A stretch of DNA of 6,241 nt, from assembly GCA_003445095.1 (NCBI GenBank), contig DLVS01000344.1:1-6241 (forward strand), in the 5' to 3' direction. Within the stretch, counting starts at the first letter, position 1, and each line of letters starts with the position of its first letter. This DNA is from Verrucomicrobiales bacterium (lineage in GTDB: Bacteria > Verrucomicrobiota > Verrucomicrobiia > Limisphaerales > UBA9464). The notes under the pieces were generated by a model. It saw only the letters and a list, made by a program, of their open reading frames with translations. It did not search any database and had not been told where the DNA came from. Positions 1 to 5,704 of this stretch are shown one piece after another. The position numbers and the translations under genes were made by a program.

Positions 1-660
1 GCGGGAGTCGCCGCATTCCAACCGGGAGACGGCTCTAGCCGGCCGGACTTTATGGTCAGCGAAGGCGACCTCGTGCCGGAAGGCCACCTGATACTCGGTT
101 TGAGCGGTCAAGGCCGCTTCTCCGCACTGGCACGCTTTGAGGCGAATCCTGAGGCCCGCACCGTCGGCATGAGCGAACTCGCTCAGCAGGCACTTGAACT
201 CAGCGGAACTCCGGCGGCGGTCATCGCGGCCGTGACCGAAACCGCCGGCGTTGTTGGAGCCACTTTGCGTCAGTCCCCCGTGCCCACGGCTAATCTCTCG
301 GCGAAACGTTTCGGTTTTCCGCAGATTCGCGACTGGTTGTCTTTCACGAGCGAGCGTGCGTTTCGTGATTCCACCTCCCTCGTCGTCGGTGTCATTGCCA
401 GGCCTGGCACTCCATTCGATGGATTGCTTCGTCCGCTGGACCGAAGCACCGGCTTGCTCGGTCACCTGCACGCCGCCGCGTTTTCCTATCGTCCTTTGCG
501 CAAAGGCCGCATCGAACTCAAACCTTCGGTGACCGAGCTATTCGAAGGCCAGTCCCTGCAGGCCATACTTCATCTCCTCTCCGATCCGCGAGGTTTCAAC
601 GGCGCCGGCGAGAGCGTGTTCTACCGCGGGGCCGTCTGGATCGCTCCCGTGACCGCCTAA
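1..660 (+). CDS. Unrecognised conserved-looking protein, 3' part only, first visible gene of an ABC transporter operon
   Basis: The reading frame is open from the first base of the window, so the 219 residues seen are a C-terminal part. The ATG at 52 is internal and probably not the start, because the 17 codons before it read as normal coding sequence. I do not recognise the family. The visible part is a mixed soluble protein with no convincing membrane span or signal peptide. It has an alanine-rich helical stretch (about residues 57-90 of the visible part), a motif FGFPQIRDWLSF, then GLLGHLHAAAFSYRPLRKG and a C-terminal segment ending GAVWIAPVTA. It lacks Walker motifs and zinc-cysteine pairs. 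The TAA stop lies 2 bp before the permease ATG, which suggests translational coupling and a role tied to the transporter or to its signalling. It does not look like the usual periplasmic binding protein of this transporter family, which may lie further upstream. Confidence 0.85.
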   Translation, partial: AGVAAFQPGDGSSRPDFMVSEGDLVPEGHLILGLSGQGRFSALARFEANPEARTVGMSELAQQALELSGTPAAVIAAVTETAGVVGATLRQSPVPTANLSAKRFGFPQIRDWLSFTSERAFRDSTSLVVGVIARPGTPFDGLLRPLDRSTGLLGHLHAAAFSYRPLRKGRIELKPSVTELFEGQSLQAILHLLSDPRGFNGAGESVFYRGAVWIAPVTA

Positions 661-662
661 CT

Positions 663-1592
663 ATGACCCTGCTCATCGGCGCCCTGACCATCGGGCTCAT
701 CCTCTCGCTACTCGCGCTGGGTGTGCTGGTGTCGTTCCGCATCTTTTCGATGCCCGATATTACCACGGACGGCTCAATCACGCTCGGGGCCTCCGTCGCG
801 GCGATCCTTTTGGTGAAGGGCGTGAACCCCGTTCTCGCCACCGCGGCCGGCGCGCTCGGCGGAGCCGTCGCCGGGGCTACCACCGGCGTCCTCCACACCC
901 GATTCAAGATCAATTCGCTCCTCGCCGGCATCCTGGTGATGACGGCGCTCTATTCGATCAACCTGCACGTCATGGGCCGCAGCAACGTGCCGCTGATGCA
1001 GGCCACCACGCTCGCGAGCTTCGGTGAAAAAGTCGGCGAGTGGCTCGCCGGTGGCAAAACGATTCATCTCCTCGGCTGGCCCGTCGCCGCAGCCGATGCA
1101 GCAGTGCTCGTCCTCGCGCTCGGCTTCACCGCAGCGGCTGGTGTGGCCATGTTCGCCTTCTTCCGCACACAACTCGGCACCGCGATGCGCGCCACCGGCG
1201 ACAATGCGCAGATGATCCGCGCTCTCGGCGCCAACGTGGAGCGCAACATCATCCTCGGCCTCGCGCTCTCGAACGGCTTCGTCGCGTTGTCGGGCGCACT
1301 GCTTGCGCAGTATCAAGGCTTCGCCGACGCGCAGATGGGCATCGGCATGGTCGTGTGGGGTCTCGCCAGCGTGATCATCGGCGAGGCGCTCACCGGCACA
1401 CGCAGCCTCGGCCTCACCATCGTCGGCACCATCATGGGCTCCGTGTTGTTCCGCCTGCTCGTCGCCATCGCCCTGCGCTGGGGTTTGAACCCGAACGACC
1501 TCAAGCTCATCACGGCGCTATTCGTCTTCGCCGCGCTCGTGCTGCCCGGTTTCATCGAAAAGATGAAGCGCCGCCTTCCATCCGCCACCTGA
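663..1592 (+). CDS. ABC transporter permease, putative tryptophan/tyrosine-type (COG4120, BPD_transp_2 fold)
   Basis: This 309-residue protein is the inner-membrane channel subunit of an ABC importer. It is very hydrophobic, with likely helices near residues 3-24, 38-52, 56-77, 84-103, 138-166, 195-215, 225-241, 247-270 and 280-297, a number typical of the branched-chain/ribose-like permease fold. Two family marks are visible. One is the segment MPDITTDGSITLGA after the first helix (residues 30-43). The other is the cytoplasmic coupling loop at about 168-199, which includes LGTAMRATGDN and an RALGANVER segment; this loop contacts the ATPase. Length is normal for the family. The ATG follows the upstream stop by 2 bp and has no clear Shine-Dalgarno sequence, so coupled translation is likely. 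The ATPase of the same family begins 6 bp downstream. The substrate cannot be read from sequence; 'tryptophan/tyrosine' is inherited from a few studied members such as streptococcal TrpXYZ. Confidence 0.93.
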   Translation: MTLLIGALTIGLILSLLALGVLVSFRIFSMPDITTDGSITLGASVAAILLVKGVNPVLATAAGALGGAVAGATTGVLHTRFKINSLLAGILVMTALYSINLHVMGRSNVPLMQATTLASFGEKVGEWLAGGKTIHLLGWPVAAADAAVLVLALGFTAAAGVAMFAFFRTQLGTAMRATGDNAQMIRALGANVERNIILGLALSNGFVALSGALLAQYQGFADAQMGIGMVVWGLASVIIGEALTGTRSLGLTIVGTIMGSVLFRLLVAIALRWGLNPNDLKLITALFVFAALVLPGFIEKMKRRLPSAT

Positions 1593-1598
1593 TCCGCC

Positions 1599-2411
1599 AT
1601 GCTCACGATTCGCGGCATCCACAAAACCTTCAACCCAGGCACGGTCAACGAAGTCCGTGCGCTGCAGGGCGTCGATCTCACCATCGAGCCCGGATCGTTC
1701 GTCATCGTGCTCGGCATGAACGGCTCCGGCAAATCCACGCTGCTCAACGCCGTCGCTGGGTCGTTCCTCGTCGATGAAGGATCGATTCAGATCGCCGGAC
1801 ACACGGTTACCCGTTGGTCGGAACATCGGCGCGCCCGGCTCATCGGCCGCGTCTTCCAGAATCCCTTCAGCGGCACGGCGCCGACGATGTCGATCGCGGA
1901 GAATTTCGCCCTCGCCAGCCAGCGCGGTCACGCTCGCGGACTGGGCTGGGCACTTTCACCGCGACTGATGAAACCCCTGCGCGAGCGCATCGCCTCGTTG
2001 AAGATGGGCTTGGAAGATCGCCTCGACAACGCCATCGGATCACTCTCGGGCGGCCAACGTCAGGCACTGACACTACTGATGGCTACTTGGTTGAAGCCGG
2101 AGCTGCTCCTGCTCGACGAACACACCGCCGCCTTGGATCCCAAGAGTGCGGATCAGGTGATCTCACTGAGCGACGAAGTCATCCGACGTGACCGGCTCAC
2201 TACGCTTATGGTGACCCACTCGATGCAGCAGGCCGTCAGCCTGGGTGACCGCATCATCATGATGAATCGCGGAACCGTGCTACATGACATCCGTGGCGCG
2301 GAGAGGAAACGACTGCGGGTCGAAGACTTACTCGACCGCTTTGACGAAGTGCGCCGTCGCGAGCAACTCGATGAAAGCGCCGCCGCAATGCTGAACGAAC
2401 TTTACGTCTAG
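1599..2411 (+). CDS. ABC transporter ATP-binding protein, putative tryptophan/tyrosine-type (COG1101)
   Basis: This 270-residue cytoplasmic ATPase powers the permease encoded just upstream. All nucleotide-binding motifs are intact: Walker A GMNGSGKST (39-47), Q-loop Gln87 in GRVFQNP, signature LSGGQ (149-153), Walker B LLLLDE (169-174) with the catalytic Glu174, D-loop LDP (179-181) and H-loop His207 in VTHSM. The N-terminal segment HKTFNPGTVNEVRAL (8-22) and the Walker B extension DEHTAALDP (rather than DEPTAGLD) are typical of the ATPases that pair with COG4120 permeases, which supports the family call. The C-terminal 40 residues are charged and lack a recognisable regulatory domain. The ATG is 6 bp after the permease stop. 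The end is 41 bp before the GTG used for the next gene, so that gene could share the transcript. Substrate remains unassigned. Confidence 0.95.
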   Translation: MLTIRGIHKTFNPGTVNEVRALQGVDLTIEPGSFVIVLGMNGSGKSTLLNAVAGSFLVDEGSIQIAGHTVTRWSEHRRARLIGRVFQNPFSGTAPTMSIAENFALASQRGHARGLGWALSPRLMKPLRERIASLKMGLEDRLDNAIGSLSGGQRQALTLLMATWLKPELLLLDEHTAALDPKSADQVISLSDEVIRRDRLTTLMVTHSMQQAVSLGDRIIMMNRGTVLHDIRGAERKRLRVEDLLDRFDEVRRREQLDESAAAMLNELYV

Positions 2412-2420
2412 GCTGGAAGA

Positions 2421-2510
2421 ATGCAGGACGAACGAATGAATACCGATGCCCCGTGGAAGCCGCTTTCCTGTGCGTCCGTGTTCATCTGGGGTTGTCCAAC
2501 TTCTCCTTGA
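2421..2510 (+). other. Possible 29-codon leader ORF ahead of the kinase/STAS gene
   Basis: An ATG at 2421 (second in-frame ATG at 2436, preceded by AGGACGA) opens a 29-codon frame that ends at TGA 2508-2510. The peptide resembles nothing I know. Its interest is positional: the stop codon overlaps an in-frame TTG of the kinase/STAS gene (ttga, 2507-2510), the arrangement used for termination-reinitiation coupling. It could equally be chance, or the true N-terminus separated by a one-base sequencing error. Confidence 0.2.
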
Positions 2511-3331
2511 ATCATTCCAAGCTAAATGTCGTGGCCGCTGCGTCTCAAACGCTGACCTTTTCCAGCGCGATCACCGATCTGTCTCGATTGATGACGGCGG
2601 TCGATGAGTTCGGCCGCCAAATGTCCGCGACTTCCGCCGACGTCTCCGCGCTTCAGCTCGCATTGGAGGAAATTGTCTCCAACGTCTGTACCCATGGCTA
2701 CCAGGGTGAGCCGCACCGTTCGCTGACCGTCACGCTCGAAGCCGCCGGCGCCAATCGAATCCGCGCCACCGTGGCGGACCTCGCCATCGCTTTTAATCCC
2801 CTGACGAGGTCGGCGGTGAACACCAACCTGTCGCTGGAAGAGCGACCTCTAGGAGGACTGGGCGTCCACCTGGTGAGGAAGGTCATGGATGTCTGCATTT
2901 ACGAGCGTCGTGACGGGCAGAACATCTTCACCATCGAACGCAAACTACGCCACGGATCCGGCCGAAGCGCGTTGACACACATCGGCGTTACCAAGTTCGG
3001 ATCGTCGGCAGTGCTCGCCCTCACTGGTCGTCTCGAAGGGCACTCGAGCCCCGAGCTAGAGCAACAAGTGAACGCCTTGCTTCATTCCGGCATCCGTTCG
3101 CTGATCTTCGATCTTTCCGCGCTCGAGTACGTCAGCTCCGCTGGGCTGCGCGTTTTCATCCTCGCCGCCAAGAAGCTGAAGTCAGCCGGTGGCGACGCCC
3201 GGTTCGCCGCACTCACGGCCTGGGTGAGGGAGGTCTTTCACGTGTCCGGACTGCTCACCACGCTCGAAGTGGTTCCGACGGTCGAGTCGGTGTTGCCGAT
3301 CACACCTCCCGCCGCAACGCGACCAAAGTGA
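2453..3331 (+). CDS. Fused anti-sigma-type serine kinase (GHKL) and anti-anti-sigma STAS domain protein
   Basis: The 292-residue soluble protein joins two normally separate partner-switch components. Residues about 32-166 are an RsbW/SpoIIAB-like GHKL ATPase: N-box LALEEIVSNVCTHGY (69-83, with Glu73 and Asn77), a degenerate G1 box VADLAIAFNP (107-116, Asp109 kept but the following Gly is Ala111), and a canonical G2 lid GGLGVHLVRKVMD (134-146). Residues about 174-285 are a STAS domain like SpoIIAA/RsbV, with ALTGRLEG and the loop LEYVSSAGLR; Ser229 aligns with the phosphorylated Ser58 of SpoIIAA. By family knowledge the kinase binds a target and phosphorylates the STAS serine; intramolecular action is inference. 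The start is uncertain: GTG 2453 lacks a ribosome site, and TTG 2492, TTG 2507 or GTG 2531 would still keep the whole GHKL domain. The 3' end overlaps the convergent phosphatase gene by 32 bp. Confidence 0.9.
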   Translation: MEAAFLCVRVHLGLSNFSLNHSKLNVVAAASQTLTFSSAITDLSRLMTAVDEFGRQMSATSADVSALQLALEEIVSNVCTHGYQGEPHRSLTVTLEAAGANRIRATVADLAIAFNPLTRSAVNTNLSLEERPLGGLGVHLVRKVMDVCIYERRDGQNIFTIERKLRHGSGRSALTHIGVTKFGSSAVLALTGRLEGHSSPELEQQVNALLHSGIRSLIFDLSALEYVSSAGLRVFILAAKKLKSAGGDARFAALTAWVREVFHVSGLLTTLEVVPTVESVLPITPPAATRPK

Positions 3332-4709
3332 TGTCATCCGCTTGGGGTGCTTCGGCCTGGTGCGACTGCACCGCGGACACCAGCCGCGCCACGGTTGCAG
3401 CACTGTCGGGCATAGCTCCACCGGCGAGACAGGCCTTGATGCCTTCAATGCCAAACATGGTTGATTGCGCATTCATGGCCTCCGAAAGGCCGTCGGAATA
3501 AATCAGCAACGTCTCACCGGGAGCGAGCACACGTCTCTGGGTGGGAAAGGTCGTCTCTTCAAAAACCCCTAAGGGAGGTGAGCGCGAACCGTCCAGCCAT
3601 TCCACTTTTCCTTCCGGTGAAAGCAGCGCCGGAAGCGGATGTCCCGCGTTCGCCCAGGCCAGTTCGCCAGTCGATGGATCCAGCACAGCCGCGCAGGCCG
3701 TCACAAACTGCAGCGTCACATTCCGCTCGCAGAGTAACCGGTTGACCTGTGCCAGTAGCTCACCGGGTTCAGCCATGTTCCTGGCGAGTGTCCGGACCGC
3801 CGTTGCCGCCAGGGCCATAAAGACTGCGGCAGGCACTCCTTTGCCGGACACATCGCCGACCAGGGTAAAAAAACGGCCGTCCGGCAAAAAGAACCCATCA
3901 TAGAGATCGCCGCCCGCCTCACGCGCTGGTTTGATGAATGAGGCAAAGTCCACCCGGTTCCTTTCCTCCGGCTTCAAAGGCGGCGGCAAAAGACTCAACT
4001 GAATCTCGCCCGCAATGCGCAGCTCACTTTCGATGGCCTCACGCGCCGCCGTCGCGGTGCGCAATTCTTCCAGGTAGGATTGCAGCCGGCCGACGAGAAA
4101 CACCATTGCCTGCGCCACCGAACCCACTTCATCACGCCGTTCTGCCGCTTGCGTGACGCCCGGCCGATCCCAGGCCTCCCCGGCAAAGTCACTCACCGCT
4201 AGCCCGCGCAACGCGTGCGCCAAGCGCGCGAGCGGTTCCTTCAATTCCACATTGCTGAAGGAGACGCGTTCCGCGAGCAACGACGCCACCTGACGATGCC
4301 AAGCCGTTGCCAGTCGCGGGTGAACGCACTCCATTTCCCTCAACTTTTCCGCCGTCAATCGCCACAAAGTCACTTTGCCAACCGCCTCCACGGTCGCGGT
4401 CCGCATTTCGGAACGGTACAACGCCATCTCCCCCAAGAATTGCCCAGTCCCCAGCCGCCGCACCTCGGAGCGGTTGGCGCCATCCACCTCCAGCACCACT
4501 GCTAGTTCGCCTGAATCGACGAGAAACATCGCATCGGCTGGATCACCCTCGCGGAATAAGACCTCACCCGGGACCAGCGAAACCGTCTCCAAATGCTCGA
4601 TCCACACCCGCCGGCTCGCTTCATCCGGCGCGAACGAAGCCAGAGAGGCGGCGGAACACGAACGAACGAGCGGCTTCGACGGAATCACGGACCTGTCTTC
4701 CACACCCAA
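3300..4709 (-). CDS. cNMP-binding / HAMP-like / PP2C SpoIIE-type serine phosphatase
   Basis: This 469-residue cytoplasmic protein is a RsbU/SpoIIE-like phosphatase with a sensory front end. Residues about 18-145 are a CRP-type cyclic-nucleotide-binding domain: VPGEVLFREGDPADAMFLV (46-64) and the phosphate cassette FLGEMALYRSEMRTATV (91-107), which keeps Glu94 and Arg103. Residues about 152-210 resemble a HAMP unit, including DEVGSVAQAM (193-202), but without flanking membrane helices. A coiled coil (about 210-236) leads into the PP2C domain (about 237-469). The expected metal aspartates are present: Asp268 in AGGDLYD, Asp286 in GDVSGKG, Asp406 in YSDGLSEA and Asp459 in ADDITL; NAGHPLP is also typical. 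The likely substrate is the phosphorylated STAS serine of the convergent neighbour (inference). The longest start is TTG at 4709; GTG at 4688, preceded by GGAAG with an 8-base gap, is a good alternative and leaves the domains intact. Confidence 0.93.
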   Translation of the reverse strand: MGVEDRSVIPSKPLVRSCSAASLASFAPDEASRRVWIEHLETVSLVPGEVLFREGDPADAMFLVDSGELAVVLEVDGANRSEVRRLGTGQFLGEMALYRSEMRTATVEAVGKVTLWRLTAEKLREMECVHPRLATAWHRQVASLLAERVSFSNVELKEPLARLAHALRGLAVSDFAGEAWDRPGVTQAAERRDEVGSVAQAMVFLVGRLQSYLEELRTATAAREAIESELRIAGEIQLSLLPPPLKPEERNRVDFASFIKPAREAGGDLYDGFFLPDGRFFTLVGDVSGKGVPAAVFMALAATAVRTLARNMAEPGELLAQVNRLLCERNVTLQFVTACAAVLDPSTGELAWANAGHPLPALLSPEGKVEWLDGSRSPPLGVFEETTFPTQRRVLAPGETLLIYSDGLSEAMNAQSTMFGIEGIKACLAGGAMPDSAATVARLVSAVQSHQAEAPQADDITLVALRREV

Positions 4710-4780
4710 ACGCAGGCTGCAACAATCTTCCAGCGCCAGGCGGCCCGCCCGCAGTCCAGGATGATGAGTTTGCCTGCGTT
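4709..4780. repeat. Short inverted repeat aacgcaggc / gcctgcgtt upstream of the phosphatase gene
   Basis: A perfect 9-bp inverted repeat has arms at 4709-4717 and 4772-4780, separated by 54 bp. The left arm touches the TTG start of the phosphatase gene. It could be a split operator or a leader stem. A 9-bp match of this kind is not rare in an intergenic region of this size, so chance is a serious alternative. The rest of 4710-4835 shows no gene and no convincing -35/-10 pair on either strand, although the phosphatase promoter should lie here. Confidence 0.25.
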
Positions 4781-4828
4781 AGAGTCCCCGGAACAGCGCG
4801 GACCTTAGTCGGAACCTGCAGTAGAAAA

Positions 4829-4842
4829 CGTGGAAAACCACG
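4829..4842. repeat. Small perfect hairpin at the left edge of the inverted-repeat element
   Basis: The sequence cgtggaaaaccacg forms a 5-bp stem with an AAAA loop. Its right half overlaps the first bases of the left arm of the larger element at 4836-4990. It may be part of that element's end rather than an independent signal. No T-tract follows, so it is not a good terminator. Confidence 0.4.
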
Positions 4843-4990
4843 AATGGACACCAATTCACACCACTAGACCGATAATTTCGCGGGACGACGCCGGCTGGTC
4901 GGACTCCCCTTTCAGTGACCACGACCCGCGCCTCCGAAAGCTTTGTTTTGACCTCTGCCTATTGGTGTTCATTCGTGTCCATTCGTGGTT
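4836..4990. repeat. 155-bp imperfect inverted-repeat element, probably a dispersed genomic repeat
   Basis: The left arm 4836-4862 and the reverse complement of the right arm 4964-4990 match at 24 of 27 positions, with the outer 16 bases (aaccacgaatggacac) identical. Between them, smaller arms nest in the correct order: cgcgggacg (4879-4887) against cgacccgcg (4922-4930) with a single A-A mismatch, and tggtc (4896-4900) against gacca (4917-4921). The single strand could therefore fold into one long hairpin. The right arm contains a tandem-like attcgtgtcc-attcgtgg. Read in reverse it spells NHEWTRMNTN, a string I associate with spurious ORFs over dispersed repeats in Verrucomicrobiota-like genomes (recollection, not a search). 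No transposase is nearby. It sits between two divergent genes, so it is not a terminator for either; it may be a MITE-like or REP-like element that could also affect the promoters. Confidence 0.7.
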
Positions 4991-5045
4991 GAACTGAATT
5001 GTCACGGGGCCGCGAGCCCGCTGGACCTGTTCCACAAAACGACAC

Positions 5046-5633
5046 ATGTTGGCGACGATGAAACTTATCCGGCTTCGCTGGTCCATCTTTCTCGTCGTGA
5101 TTGGTCTCGTCGGCTGCCGACCAGAGCAAACTTCCAGTACCGTGGCCGGCGAACCGGCCTTGGCGGCGCCAAGCGCCCCGGTCGTGAAATCAACCGAGAC
5201 CACGACCAACGTGGTGAAGTCGGAGGCGGAGTGGCGGCGGCAGCTCACACCGGAGCAATACCACGTGCTGCGGGAAGCGGGCACCGAACGCGCGTTCGGC
5301 CGGGCCTACGAGGAATTTCGGGCCCAGGGCGTGGGGACATATGCTTGCGCCGGTTGCGGCGCCCTACTGTTTTCCTCCCAGGAGAAGTTCGACTCCCATT
5401 GCGGCTGGCCCTCGTTTTACGACCCCGCCAACGCGTCGAATGTCGTCACCCACGTGGACACCACCCTCGGCATGACCCGCATTGAGGTACGCTGCGCCCG
5501 TTGCGGTGGACACCTCGGCCACGTGTTCAAAGGCGAGGGATTTCCCACGCCGACAGACCAGCGGTTCTGCATCAATGCCGTGGCGCTGAAATTCATCCCC
5601 GCCACCAACGCAGTCCCGACGGTCAAACCCTGA
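5046..5633 (+). CDS. msrB: Peptide-methionine (R)-S-oxide reductase MsrB, predicted lipoprotein
   Basis: MsrB reduces methionine-R-sulfoxide in oxidised proteins back to methionine. The 195-residue product starts with basic residues, a hydrophobic core (about 12-22) and a lipobox LVGC, so Cys24 should be lipidated and the enzyme would act outside the cytoplasm, anchored to a membrane. A low-complexity linker (25-56) precedes the MsrB domain (about 57-186). The zinc cysteines are Cys101/Cys104 (CAGC) and Cys150/Cys153 (CARC). The catalytic Cys175 lies in RFCINAVAL and the resolving Cys119 in FDSHCGWPSF, at the position of the E. coli resolving cysteine. GHLGHVFKGEGFPTPTDQR is also typical. ATG 5046 gives the longest form; ATG 5058 removes four residues, leaves the signal peptide whole and is equally plausible. 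Neither has a clear ribosome site. No thioredoxin-like partner or MsrA is in view. Confidence 0.95.
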   Translation: MLATMKLIRLRWSIFLVVIGLVGCRPEQTSSTVAGEPALAAPSAPVVKSTETTTNVVKSEAEWRRQLTPEQYHVLREAGTERAFGRAYEEFRAQGVGTYACAGCGALLFSSQEKFDSHCGWPSFYDPANASNVVTHVDTTLGMTRIEVRCARCGGHLGHVFKGEGFPTPTDQRFCINAVALKFIPATNAVPTVKP

Positions 5634-5670
5634 GTCTCACCGATGCTCGGAGACGTCGGCGGCCACGGCT

Positions 5671-5686
5671 TCGAGCTTGGGCTCGA
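5671..5686. terminator. Weak candidate bidirectional terminator hairpin between convergent genes
   Basis: The sequence tcgagc-ttgg-gctcga makes a perfect 6-bp stem with a 4-base loop in the 71-bp gap between the convergent msrB and YnjD-like genes, where a shared terminator is expected. Downstream on the plus strand there is only a loose T-rich stretch (ggtttcgtt) and on the minus strand none, so an intrinsic terminator is poorly supported. Confidence 0.25.
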
Positions 5687-5704
5687 GACTGGTTTCGTTA
5701 GAGG

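Noticed and set aside
774..1316. Minus-strand frame of 180 codons inside the permease gene
   Set aside because: Antisense to a conserved membrane protein; charged low-complexity translation without any motif.
1040..1777. Plus-strand frame of 245 codons across the permease/ATPase junction
   Set aside because: Arg/His-rich out-of-frame shadow of two well-supported genes in GC-rich DNA.
4307..4867. Plus-strand frame of 186 codons opposite the phosphatase N-terminus
   Set aside because: Pro/Arg/Ser-rich composition typical of an antisense shadow; it overlaps the conserved cNMP-binding domain and runs into the repeat.
4836..4990. CRISPR or integron attC site
   Set aside because: Only one pair of arms, no spacer series, and no Cas or integrase gene; nested stems do not match the attC R'/R'' core sites.
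4991..5045. ttgtca as a -35 box and the gggc/gccc stem for msrB
   Set aside because: No acceptable -10 box at the right distance, and the stem is only 4 bp; not enough to call a promoter or regulatory hairpin.
4856..5284. Minus-strand open frame of 142 codons spanning the repeat and the start of msrB
   Set aside because: It reads through the inverted-repeat arm (giving NHEWTRMNTN) and antisense to a clear msrB; no family resemblance.
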